A stretch of 64,000 nt of DNA, from assembly GCA_001910725.1 (NCBI GenBank), contig MJGA01000048.1:1-64000 (forward strand). Direction: 5' to 3'. Under the pieces are notes generated by a model. That model searched no databases, was not told the DNA's origin, and worked only from the letters and a program-made list of their open reading frames with translations. A program made the translations under genes and the position numbers. This DNA is from Phanerodontia chrysosporium. Its lineage: Eukaryota > Basidiomycota > Agaricomycetes > Polyporales > Phanerochaetaceae. Of the stretch, positions 53,825-64,000 are shown in pieces. Positions within the stretch are counted from its first letter, which is position 1; each line of letters starts with the position of its first letter.

Positions 53825-55429
53825 TCACCAGCACAATAAAATCAACAGGAGGCAGCTCAGGAGGTAGGACGGGACTGCTGCGCTTGGCGAACGGCCCGAA
53901 CTGGGTGCCGGTGTCGTACTAATCGTCGCTGGCACACTCGGCGCGCCAGTGCTTGAGCTGGAGCCTACGCTGGAGCTACCGCCCACACTGCCCCCAGCGA
54001 CTTTGAAACCGGCATCAGTCATGCCTTCGAGGACGGGCCGTAGCGACCGCTACTCACCATTGGTGGGAAGCGCGGGCGCAGTAGATGATGACACGGAGGC
54101 AGCTGCTGACCCGTTCGGCGATCTATGGGAAGCACAAGTCAAAAGCTCGTCCTTTCCGAGGAGAAGAAGCTGAAGGAAACCCACGGGCAGAATGTCAAGG
54201 TATAGTCTGCATTCAGACCCGAGTCGCATGTGAACAAGGCGGTTCCCGACGACTCGTCAAAAGCATACGCGTAGGCATTTGGACAGTTTCCCTCTGTAGA
54301 AATATTGGTGAGACATGCTCGATGGTGTGCGGACGACTACCTACTGAAGAAGCTGTAGTAAGCAACGCCAGATGGCGGGCACGTCGCTGCTGTGTCAAAG
54401 TTACCCGAGCAGCAGTTTGGAGAATTGGCTGACGCAAAGCGTGAGTGTGTTCAGAGACACTACCATCACGTTGAAGCAGGGAAGCGACATACTTGGATTT
54501 CCATCTAAATTGGCGAAGCACGCCGACTTGCAGCCGACTGGGAACCCCGTGCTGTCAAACGGCCCTTGTATGGGCGACGGACCTGCAAAACACAATCAGC
54601 GGTGTCCGAAGAGCGGACTGGCCTACACGTACAGATCGGTCCGAGATCCACGCTGCAATCGGCAACCGGACATCCTGCGCTGTTTGTAATGCACATGGGA
54701 AGATCGTAGCCGTCTACCAGCGACACTGCACGGGATCAGTCGAGATCATCTCAAGCTTCGCGTACACCTCACCATCGTAAAAGTCGCGGTTGCCGTCGCC
54801 TTGTAACGTCCACTCAGCGACTGTGGCCGGTGGCACACCCTGTGCCCGATTCAGTCTTAATACACCCCATATAGATGATTCCTTACCGTGCCCGTATGCG
54901 GGTCACACAATAGGCCTCCGTTACACCATCCCGTCAAGCACGTCGGGCCGGTCGTACCATTGAAGTTGCAATCTCTCCTGCCCTGCAATGCATGTATTCA
55001 ACGTTTGGCACGTCTCCATGGTCCATTGTTGTGTGCCGACCCACCCATATGCGCCCGGCCTTCCAATTATCCGGAGCAGTGAAGGTCACAGAGGTGAAAG
55101 GTGCCGCTTCCCATCTGTACAGGTACACCTTCAGGTTCTATTCAGAAATACGGCATGTGTTACGCACCCTGTCGGGAAATCTGGGACAGCGGTTCCCGCC
55201 GTCAAGTCTGTGTACATCTGGGAACGTCTCTGTGAAGCAATAGCGGTGCAGAGGGAGCCCGAGCACATACCGCAGGCCTGATACAGTGCGTTAGCATTTA
55301 TAGAGCCACATGTGGTAGCACGCACCATATTGGGAACGGGCAGGCGTTCGTCACCGTGAAAGTTCGCGCCGACGCGACTGCGGACGTCGCCGCGGCCACG
55401 AACATCGTCGATCTCCGAGTCCACATCAT
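53825..55429 (-). CDS. Thaumatin-like protein with C-terminal membrane anchor, about 12 exons
   Basis: Thaumatin-like proteins are secreted disulphide-rich proteins; fungal ones act on beta-1,3-glucan or the cell wall. The start is the tandem ATG at 55424-55429; MMWTRRSTMFVAAATSAVAS is a signal peptide, then ARTFTVTNACPFPIW. A 7-nt exon (55271-55277) joins into IWPA-MYTDLTAG. Family motifs follow: WEAAPFTSVTFTAPDNWKAG, IWGRRDCNF, CNGGLLCDPHTGTGVPPATV, AEWTLQGDGNRDFYDVSLVD, GPFDSTGFPVGCKSAC, NCCSGNFDTAATCPPSGV, GNCPNAYAYAFDESSG and DYTLTFCP. Instead of stopping there, an added Ser/Thr-rich tail ends in a hydrophobic AAVPSYLLSCLLLILLCW. This suggests a GPI anchor or tail anchor, so the product may stay on the cell surface. 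Confidence 0.88.
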
Positions 55430-55784
55430 GGTATCCAGGCTCTAATGGGTATCCTCCAGACGGGTCAGGATGGTGGTAGAGGGGAAGGAGAGCAGCCAAG
55501 GCCGTTCGCGCAGCATGAGAAAAGTGTATTCTTAGTCGCTTTCTCTCGTGAGTTTGGAGTGACGGTCGGCAGTAGAGGCTGTACCAGCCAGTAGACGCCA
55601 CAACGTGTCCGCGGGACATCAAAATTACGTGATCCGTTGCTCACGTGCCTTGCTCATCATCATCCAAACGATGCACATATAATCGAACAAGATATAAGCA
55701 TGACACATGATGCATGAAGCGCGAATAGGATTCGCTAACAGAAGTCGAGCAAAGAGACGGGAGTTCGAGTGACACGGCAAACAG
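55430..55784. other. Short intergenic
   Basis: 355 bp between two minus-strand genes; presumably the promoter of the thaumatin-like gene. Nothing else seen. Confidence 0.5.
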
Positions 55785-56600
55785 TTATGGGAGCCCCCGT
55801 CCCGGAAACGATCGTGGTGCGTCGTGCTGATGGACTCGGAGCCCTTCGCAAAGATCCGCGCACGGCGACCACTCTGTCCTGAAGCCACCTGAGGGTGGCG
55901 AGTCGTCACTCGTAAATGCGTTGACTGACGTGACCGACGAGCCGTGGTGAGCGAACGGAACGAGCGACTCGGACCACGGGTATGCGACGCCTGCTACCCG
56001 CGGCGCGGGTGCAGAAGACAATTCTAGGTGCGATTTGAGTCAGCAAGGTGGAGTGCAGGTTACCCAGCACAGTGTGGCGTACCAGCCAAACGCCGCAGGC
56101 GCCGCCGCCGCGAGCATTTGCGCGCCGCAAGGACGAGGACCGCGAGAAGAAACAGGGCAGAGACGGCGGCGACTACTATGGCGACCAGATGTTGGGTTTT
56201 CAATATTGAGCGGACATGTGAGGCCTTGGGTACAGGACTGATTGACTCAGGAGGTCTTGTCCTGCTCGTAGGTGATGTGGTCAGTGAAGATGTGGCAGGA
56301 GGAGGCGTGACAGGAGAAGGCGTGGCAGGAGGAGGCATGGAGGGGGATGACGGCGACACTGTGGATAAAGACGCGAAAGATGGGGGAGAGGAACATATGG
56401 AGCAGGTGAATGCAGTTGGCGGATCTACGGGTGCAGAAGTAACGGATAACGCAGGTGCAATGATTGATGGTCCAGACCCGTTCGACGAAGGACTGGTCGG
56501 CGGATCAGAAGGGGGAGCAGTGGTAGGCGTAGTAACAGGCTGGCCGCTGGCAGTATCTTCGGGCTGCGGGTTACTCGTCTACAATGAGATGAGTTGGTAA
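55785..56600 (-). CDS. Single-pass membrane protein with Ser/Thr/Pro-rich ectodomain, N-terminus unresolved
   Basis: The main exon reads TSNPQPEDTASGQPVTTPTT and a long Ser/Thr/Pro-rich stretch with repeats of the type PPPATPSPVTPPPATSS, a mucin-like ectodomain. A transmembrane helix LVAIVVAAVSALFLLAVLVL follows, with a basic stop-transfer AARKCSRRRRLRRL. A GT-AG intron (donor GTACGC, acceptor CACCTAG) then leads to a cytosolic tail SSAPAPRVAGVAYPWSESLV ending at 55785. Upstream, ITPGFKYY (about 56650) is probably part of the preceding exon and a signal peptide should lie further up, but I could not resolve it. The plan is that of fungal wall-stress-sensor-like or otherwise unknown surface proteins; no catalytic domain. 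Confidence 0.6.
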
Positions 56601-56699
56601 ACTCCGTGCATGTGCCGAGTGTCGACGCTGCTCACCGACGTAGTACTTGAATCCTGGGGTAATCTGAGCATTAGCCGTTGCAACACATGGAGCTGTACT

Positions 56700-59151
56700 G
56701 GTCGCGCACTTGTGTAGAATTACTAGGTGATGACGAATAAAAGTTCATTATTGGGGATGGGGGATGCTCGGTATATCTTAGACCTCCTACGAATCGTTCC
56801 CACAGTCATGGTCACGTCTATACTTACGCGAGACTATATACGCTGCCAGCAGCGGATGATGCGTATCTGACGGTTGTCGCACCTATGGACTTCGGCTGAA
56901 TTAATCAAGTGCCCACCTCCTCAACTCGCGAGAAAGGGAATTCAAGAGTCAGGACCTGGGGACGAGTTGATGCGAATCCATGGTGACATGCCATACCTGC
57001 GCGAATGTCACAGAAGACGCAGATGCCAGGATGCTGAGGCAAAAGTTCATGTTAGGCTACCTCATTTAGACTGCGTTTCCTAAAGTGTGGGCACCGCAGC
57101 AGATAATTAAGAGAGATATTCGACGGGCACGAGCTTCTCACTGCGTCGCTCTGTGCAGAGAGGGAGCTAGACCTCTATCTATTAGATAGATCAGCAAAGA
57201 GAAGGAAATATGGGGAAAATAAAACGCATATACTCTCGTGTTCGTAACAAACCGCGGTGTATCTGAGCCTCACTGAGGCCCTGATGACCGGTCGACAGAG
57301 ATACCTCGTATCGCCACGCCATCATGTTCCTACTCACCGCCCCTGCTCGAAAGATCAACTGTACCTTCCTCAGTGTCATACGCATTCTATCAACGAAATT
57401 GGGAAGTCGTGCACGGTCGCACGGTGTTTGGACCTATACGACCGCCACATCGTCGTGCTGCGCTGATGGGATGAACATCCTGTGCGGGTATATGCGGTGC
57501 ATTGCGGGTCCCGTTGACGTTGAGCGGTCGCGAGATGACGCACGGTGAACGGGTGATACGGGACGGGACGTTGCGATCGGCGTCATGGGATATGAGACCG
57601 CTGTTGAGTTTCAGCAGCAGGGGTGAGAACGGTGCCTAGGTAAAGAGCGGAGCTTGTGGTACTCAAGAGCTGAGCTTCCGTGGCGGAGCGCTCTCTGATG
57701 ATACGGCCATTGCCCTAAGGAGTACGACTCGATGATCACGCCGCTGTGCCGGTATGGCGAGATGCAGCAGAGGCGTTTCTAGTGCCGCGGTGTACCGCCT
57801 GGAGCACACGCCCTACACGTGCTGAGAGAGAATGCAGTACGCTCGGAACGCACGTCTCCTAGCCGGTCCTGGGCGCCCACAGTAACCTTGAGCCCTGAGC
57901 ACAACGTCAGATTGAACATTCCTGGGACTAGCCGAAGGTACGTACTGAATAGAGACTATGTCGGTGGCTGTGACGGGCCGATGGTGACCCTGGTTAGGCG
58001 TTGCAGTGGACGCGCTTGTGGGCGAACTAGCTGGAGGACACTCGCCGTGTACTTCAAGCTAATCAGGTTCTGGGACATGGCTTTCAGGCGGATCGAGCGA
58101 AAAGCGAACGTTCATTCATTTCGAGTATGACAGATGGGATGTCGTTTCTCTCGGAAGTGTCTGTGCGTACAGCATCGCATGCCGTACACGTGTCGATGAG
58201 CAGCAGCAGCGGGGCTGCATGACCTGACAATCGGGAGCGCGTGCAGCCTTCTTGTTCGCTCCGGCAAGCGTCTTTACAACCGACATGTGTTACCTACACT
58301 TCTCAGCCTTGATACGCAGCACAAAGCGTAGGCACGTACTCAGTAATGCCTTGTCTCTCGGCGCCGTTAGCGGCAACCAGGCACTGCGCAGCCCGCGGCG
58401 CCGAGACGTGAGCCCGTGAAGGACGCAAATCCTCAAGAGTCGCACGAGGGGCGGAAGCCGCTGATCTCCTCCGAGCCGAGACTGGATGGCGCAGGGGATC
58501 CGTGAATGCTGGGGCAGTGACGCAGCGCGCGGCACAGCCTCGGCGGCGTGCGACGAGTGCTGCGTGGCCTGGACAGCGCATATTAAAAGCAGAAAGCGGG
58601 CCTGCACCCTGGCCGCCAGCACGCCTTGACGCTCCTTGTTCTGCCTCTGCACTTGTCACCGAAGCCTTGTCCGCCTGCCGCCTGCCACGAACGCGAACGA
58701 AGGAGAATGGGCGCGCAGGTCAGCCGGCCACGCCGCCACCGCAGGTCGGAGGGAGGACAAGGTCGTCAAGAGTCCGGCCCAGGTTTACGCGACGGCCCCC
58801 GCGGGTCGTCCTCGTCCTCGTCGCAAGGGACGGCGCGCAGCGGGCACGGGCGAACGTTTCTGCCACGAGCCCCGGCGCCGACGGCAGCAATGCCGATGAC
58901 TCCCGAGGCGGTGTCGTCGTCGAGCGAAGTATCGAAGAGAAATCCGGAGACGGTGGTTGTACAGCCTCCCCCACTGCTTGACCGTGCCTCGGGAACAGCC
59001 GAACTGGTGAGTTTGATGGCATTCCCATTCTGGGACATCTCCTGTGCTGCCTGTACAGACTTTGGTATATAACAGCGACGACGCTGACCTTTGTCCTCAT
59101 CTCTCTCCCCACACCACGCTTCACATCTCGTAGAGGTCAGAAACACAGAGC
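56700..59151. other. Long gene-poor stretch
   Basis: About 2.4 kb with only short frames lacking protein character. The last part is the promoter of the kinase gene; TATATAA at about 59064-59070 lies about 85 bases before its ATG. The first part may hold the 5' exons of the membrane-protein gene. No RNA gene recognised. Confidence 0.45.
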
Positions 59152-60706
59152 ATGCCTGCCCCCGCGACCGTGCCTTGCCAGGTGAGACCCGTCGCACGCA
59201 CACATCAATGCTCATCGCGCTCAAAGCCTGCAGTACCGCACGGGCAAGACCCTAGGAAGTGGAACCTACGCCATCGTCAAGGAGGCCGTGCACATCAAGA
59301 CTGGACAGTACTATGCCTGCAAGGTCATCAACAAGAAGCTCATGGAGGGTCGGGAATACATGGTACGTCCTCACACTTGGCACGCCACGAACGACCTGTA
59401 CCCGTGACGTTGCCCTTTCAGATCCCACACTCACGCAGCTGCACAGGTCCGGAACGAGATTGCTGTCCTCAAGCGTGTCTCGAAAGGCCATCCAAACATC
59501 GTCACTCTGCACGACTATTTTGAAGTCAGATTCCCCCGATCCCTGTCCCCCTTGTCTCTGACACCGCGCACATTCTAGACTGCGCACAACCTCTACCTCG
59601 TCTTCGATCTCTGCACCGGTGGCGAGCTCTTCGACCGGATATGTGCCAAGGGGAACTACTACGAGGCGTGCGTCGCCAAGCCTGTCGAGATGAGCCCATA
59701 TCTAACGCGCTTGTCTCAGTGACGCCGCCGACCTCGTACGCACGATCATGAAGGCCGTCAAGTACATCCACGAGTGCGGCATCGTGCACCGCGATCTCAA
59801 GCCTGAGAACCTGATCTTCCGCACGAAGCGCGAAGACGCCGACATCATGATCGCCGACTTTGGTCTCTCGCGCGTGCTGGACGACGAGAAGCTCCAGCTG
59901 CTGACAGAGATTTGTGGTACTCCAGGCGTGCGTCCCCCGTTCTTCTGCCCAGCCGTTATCTGACCATCGGGCAGTACATGGCTCCGGAGATCTTCAAGAA
60001 GAGTACGTCCTTGCATCGGCGCTTTCTGGCGCTCTCTGACCGTCTTCTCGCAGCTGGCCACGGAAAGCCGGTCGACATCTGGGCGATGGGCGTCATCACG
60101 TACTTCCTGCTGTGCGGCTACACGCCATTCGACCGCGACACGCAGCAGCAAGAGATGGAGGCGATCATCGCGGGCGACTACAAGTTCGAGCCAGAAGAGT
60201 ACTGGGCGAACGTGTCCGAGACCGCCAAAGACTTTGTGCGCGAGTGCCTGACGATCGACCCTGCGTCGCGGCCGACCGCGGAAGAGTGCCTCAAGCACCG
60301 CTGGCTCGCGAGCGCGGAGCCGCACGGCGTCCAGGACGAGAGCGGCAACATGACGAACCTGCTCCCGCAGATCCAGAAGGCCTTCGACGCGCGCAAGACC
60401 TTCCGGAAGGCCGTCTTCTCGATGATGGCCATGAAGCGCATGAGCACGCTCGCCGCCGGCCTCTCGCCCGGCGCGCGCGCCCTCGGCAAGGACATCCAGC
60501 AGTACAAGGAGGAGTCCGAGAAGGTGTGTTTGTTTCTCTGGCGCGCGCGACGGGCGCCCTGCTGATCGCTGCTGCTGCTGCTCCAGGAAAACATCGACGA
60601 AGGCCGCGCGGTCGTGCACTTCCAGGACAGCGCCGAGCACGAGACGTCGTCGCCGCCGCTCGAGAACCAGATCGCGAACCTCAGCGTCGACCAGGCCAAG
60701 TCATGA
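59152..60706 (+). CDS. Calmodulin-dependent-type Ser/Thr protein kinase, eight exons, 383 aa
   Basis: Exons: 59152-59181, 59234-59362, 59447-59524, 59579-59667, 59720-59927, 59975-60002, 60054-60523, 60587-60706; 1152 nt in frame. Kinase motifs are the Gly loop [12 protein letters not shown], Lys in [23 protein letters not shown], the hinge [15 protein letters not shown], the catalytic loop [15 protein letters not shown] in [42 protein letters not shown] and [15 protein letters not shown]. This is the CaMK group. The region after the kinase domain ([20 protein letters not shown]) has the basic/hydrophobic character of an autoinhibitory and calmodulin-binding helix. It resembles fungal Cmk1/Cmk2-type kinases of calcium signalling; the exact orthologue is not fixed. 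Confidence 0.92.
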
Positions 60707-61645
60707 GCGTGTCGAAGCTGGGGGATACCTGCTTGTTGGCCATCATGGGGAACGATAATGTGCGGAGTCTAATGTACAAGTATATTCTGGACGCTTTCGG
60801 TGGTTCTGGAACAGCGTTATTTTGGATAACTTAAATGACATGTGCCCGAATCTGGCAGGCGGAGGCTTTTTGAAGGTAAGAGACAAACGACGCCGTTCAT
60901 CGTTCACCTCGAACACGACATCCCGCTATTGCGCTGGTCAGTCTCGTGCCGGGCTTCGCATCCTTGTGCTGGCGGCTACCGCTGCGTTTCAGCTCTCCGA
61001 ATCGCTCCCGATGCTGAGGCGAGGGCTCGCGCGCTGGCAGGCACGCCCAAGATCGCTACTCTTTGACTTGCATTGCTTTGCGCGCTGCCGGTACCAACAG
61101 TCTCAGTACAGCGTTGATCTACAGACCGTTGCCAATGACGGAGCGCCACAACGCACTCGACTTTGATCGTCAGTCGCCAAAGGTGGGGCATTAGTGGTGC
61201 GTCGACTCGACGCTTTGCGCGACTTGGCTCCTCCGCAGGTGTGCACGCTCTAAGTCCTGCGCGGCCTGCGGTCCGCCGGCTACATCCTACCGACCAGGCC
61301 TGAAGTCATCGACCAGCTCACAACCTCGCAAGCGGACTCATCTACGTCGATTCCCGACGGCATCAGTCTGCAGGGGCATCTGCCGCCGCCCTCCATCAAG
61401 CCATCGCAGCTTGGCGCGGTTCAGCCGGATTCTTTGCAGCACGCCCATCCTCGGGGGCACCCTGGGCGGGTGGGCCCAGCGCGTGCTTGCGTCTCGTCGG
61501 ATAGCCGCAGGGGTGCTGCCCGTGTGCAGTTACATCGCTAGGCGCTGCAGCGGTAGGGCCATATATATTGGCCATGGAGGCGAGCTTTGCCTCTCAGAGC
61601 CGTCTGCTTCGCCGCGGTCGCCCTACTCGCTAACCGCCCGCTACC
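60707..61645. other. Intergenic
   Basis: About 0.9 kb without a convincing gene. A TATATAT lies near 61561-61567, about 80 bases before the next start codon. Confidence 0.5.
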
Positions 61646-62183
61646 ATGCGCTCCGCCCGCCTCGGGACCGCCGCCAGCGCGCTCGCGCTCGCGCTCGGCG
61701 CAGCCGCGTCGCCCGTCGTCTCGAACACGACCGCCGGAGTCGAGGTGCGCCCCGCTCACACATATGCGCCCGTGCTTCGCCGCTGAGCGAGAGCCCCCCC
61801 TGCACACAGAGACGCACCGTCGGCGGCGCGTACCTCTGCACGGACATCAACTGGGGCGGCACGTGCGGGCACTTCACGCCCGCGCTCGACGCGTGCGTCC
61901 CGCTGGACGCGTTCTGGAACGAGAAGGTCTCGTCGTTCGGGCCCGACGAGTGCACGCGGTGCGAGGCCTACGGGTGCGTGTCGGGTGTCGTTTCTACGCT
62001 CGTTGCGGTGTTGACGCATTGCGCGCCAGTCCGGACAACTGCCAGTTCTTCATCCCTGGAGGCTCGCCCTCGTCGATTCCCGTGTGGCACTTCACCTACC
62101 CCGGCGACGCGACGGGGGGACTCGGCACGAACAACCCGTGGAACGACCGCATTCAGAGCTTTGTCTGCCACAACGCGTGCTGA
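61646..62183 (+). CDS. Small secreted cysteine-rich protein, beta/gamma-crystallin-like, three exons, 138 aa
   Basis: Exons 61646-61744, 61810-61973 and 62030-62183 (417 nt, in frame). The first exon is a signal peptide (MRSARLGTAASALALALGAA, then AASPVVS). The mature part has AYLCTDINWGGTCGHFTPAL, ACVPLDAFWNEKVSSFGPDE, CTRCEAYG, DNCQFFIPGG and FVCHNAC. The Y-L-C-T-D-x-N-W-G-G-T-C and KVSSFGPD patterns recall secreted Greek-key proteins common in mushrooms; eight cysteines would give four disulphides. Role unknown (matrix, stress or effector-like possibilities cannot be separated here). Confidence 0.8.
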
Positions 62184-62925
62184 GCTTGGAAGATGCGCTT
62201 CTGCACCCGGTAGGAGAATTGTACGATAACGTATAGCTTTATGATGCACGACCTTCCCGTCTTTCCTATCTTATTCACACCTGGGCGTCGGCATGATATA
62301 TGCCTGGTATGATCCAGACGACCAGTTGAGATGCATGGGTGCAGTGACGCCGCGGCTCGCACGGAAGTGGCGTCGTTGCCTCCAACCACCACCTCGAGGG
62401 TCGCGTCGCGTCGCATATACGACCCTTCCACCAGCAAGACCGTGGATCCTCTCTTGTCACGGTATGTCTGTCGCGCCTTGGGCCAGCTCTTGTTGCCCGA
62501 ATTCAGATAACAAGCGGGCATTAGTGTTGAAAACGGGTCGGCGGGAACGATCCTACGCTCTACTTCGACGACGGACCACTCCCGTCTGCATACATCGATT
62601 ACAGCTCGCGGAGCGCTCAGCGTCGATATGAGCATAGAAGCCCTGCTGGACATGTCATACAACGGCCAGTGGGCCGTCTTTGTCACTGTCGCTGCATCTG
62701 GACTGTATGCCCCGTCCAGAAGGCAGGCAAACGCCGCGGCCCCGCTGGCCGCGATCTCCCCGCTTCTACCTGGCCTGCTCCGGACGCACACATTGTACCA
62801 AGTACGATATCGGGCCGCAGACCCACAGGACAGTGCGACCTCACCGTGCAATCACACTGGGATACCAAACGATTGAGAATGAGAGATGCTATCGAATTGG
62901 AGTGTCGGCGAGACTTGCTGCACTT
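62184..62925. other. Intergenic between convergent genes
   Basis: About 740 bp, no gene recognised. Confidence 0.5.
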
Positions 62926-64000
62926 TCAGGCCGGGCCACATCGAGCCTGGTCTTCCGTCGCCGTGCCATCCCGCACGATAGCTAGCCGGGCGCTAGCAGC
63001 AGCCATCGGCATACGAGCACGGACGTACGGCGCATACTCGGCGTGTAGCGCCGCGTGGACCCGCACCGAGAACGCTTGGGTGTCCAGCACGAACGCCGTC
63101 GCCTGCTGGTCGAGCGCCGCCCAGTTGATCGCGAGCGCCTCCGGCCGCGGGCGGTCGGCGAGGACATGGTCGAGGGCATGCGGCTCGACCAGGCGGAGCT
63201 CGACTCTGGTGGCAAGGCCGTCCGACGACGCCCAGCACGCCAGAGAGTGTGCCCCGTTCCATACGCGCACCGTCGGATCTGGCAGCCGAGAAGCGTCAGG
63301 GAGAGCTCATGTCGACTGGCAGCGGAGGGTCCTTACCTGCGGTCCCTGCGAGCGGGTAGTCCGACGTCATCGACGCGCCCTTATCCCGCTGCACCTCGCA
63401 GATGAAGCACGGGCAGTCGTCGATCACAAGTTTGACGAGCGCCAAGAAGCTGTGCAGGTCGGCGGGCTGGACGAACGGCGGGAGATGGTTCGGGGAGGGC
63501 CGCGGGCGCTCCGCTGCGACGAGCAGCCAGACGAGCGGCCAGCTGGCGATGCAGCGGCGCGCGAGGACGGTCGGGAAGCGTTCCTGCCAGCGGCGCCGCG
63601 CGCCGCGGAACACGCTGGGCGTCTCGGAGGGGCGCAGCGCGGCGTCGTCCGCCCACGAGACGTCGCTGAGGTCCATCTCGCCGCTGCGCAGCGGCGGCTT
63701 TGTCGCGACGAGCGAGTCGAGGAAGGTGACGAGGTGGGTGAACGACGCAAAGTGCATGCTCGCGAGCGTGAGCGAGACGGCGCGTCTGGTCTGGGGAAGC
63801 GAGCGCGGCAGGCCGTAGAATATGGAGCGCGGGGCCGGCAACGCGGTTTTGGGCTGTGTGGAGTCGCTGGCGGGTTGCTCTCCAGAGATCATAAAGGTGT
63901 AGCCCTTGAGTTTCGGAAAAGCGCCGCGCGGCAGGGTGTTCACAATGAGGTGGACCCAGGGGGAAGAAGGCACTGCAACGCGCAGGACGACGCTCACGAC
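62926..64000 (-). CDS. F-box-like protein, subfamily B paralogue, cut by the window edge
   Basis: Minus-strand exons 63337 to beyond 64000 and 62926-63278, with a 58-nt GTAAGG-AG intron; the join reads TAG-DPTVRVWNGAHSLACW. The visible part starts inside the protein (VAVPSSPWVHLIVNTLPRGA). Matches to the gene at 24353-25898 run along its length: IFYGLPRSLPQTRR, VSWADDAALRPSETPSVFRG, RRRWQERF, WPLVWLLVAAERPR and, in the last exon, NWAALDQQ and YAPYVRARMPMA. The N-terminal F-box-like part lies outside the window. Confidence 0.8.

Overview
The window looks like nuclear DNA of a filamentous basidiomycete, probably an agaricomycete of the polypore type (inferred from content, not from any database match). 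Genes are GC-rich, carry many 45-60 nt introns with GT-AG borders, and belong to families typical of wood-decay mushrooms: GMC alcohol oxidases, expanded F-box proteins, a thaumatin-like protein and a chromodomain Ty3/gypsy element.

Bases 1-15,700 are a nest of mobile DNA. An apparently intact 5.76-kb Ty3/gypsy element (411-6174, two 351-bp LTRs that read as identical, 5-bp target duplication AAGTG) sits inside a hairpin-containing tandem repeat. It is followed by two broken pieces of a second gypsy family with 696-bp LTRs in opposite orientation: the 5' half (LTR, extra ORF, gag) on the minus strand at about 7085-10325, and the 3' half (integrase end, chromodomain, LTR) on the plus strand at 13491-15178. 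Between them is a Penelope-like retroelement (10326 to about 13460) without a visible endonuclease domain. It has a reverse transcriptase with YLDN in place of YxDD, an in-frame stop, a candidate hammerhead ribozyme and CCCTAAA telomere-like tracts. I consider this the most interesting system in the window. A Ty1/copia 3' remnant closes the block.

Bases 15,700-28,900 hold housekeeping genes ATG7 and RPP1 (minus strand), then four plus-strand genes (two F-box proteins of one subfamily, a BTB protein and an F-box-like protein of a second subfamily), and a decayed GMC oxidase fragment.

Bases 29,600-45,000 hold a large low-complexity orphan protein (minus), a purine nucleoside phosphorylase (plus), and a tandem pair of aryl-alcohol-oxidase-like GMC genes with very small exons; the first copy looks frameshifted, the second intact.

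Bases 45,400-64,000 hold a Psd2-type phosphatidylserine decarboxylase with two C2 domains, a conserved unknown protein, an Ldb17/Dip1/SPIN90-type actin regulator, a membrane-anchored thaumatin-like protein and a single-pass Ser/Thr/Pro-rich membrane protein (all minus strand), then a calmodulin-dependent-type kinase and a small secreted cysteine-rich protein (plus). A further F-box paralogue runs off the right edge. The genes do not form one pathway; the visible themes are retroelement turnover, F-box and GMC gene duplication, autophagy/endocytosis/lipid housekeeping and secreted or wall-associated proteins.
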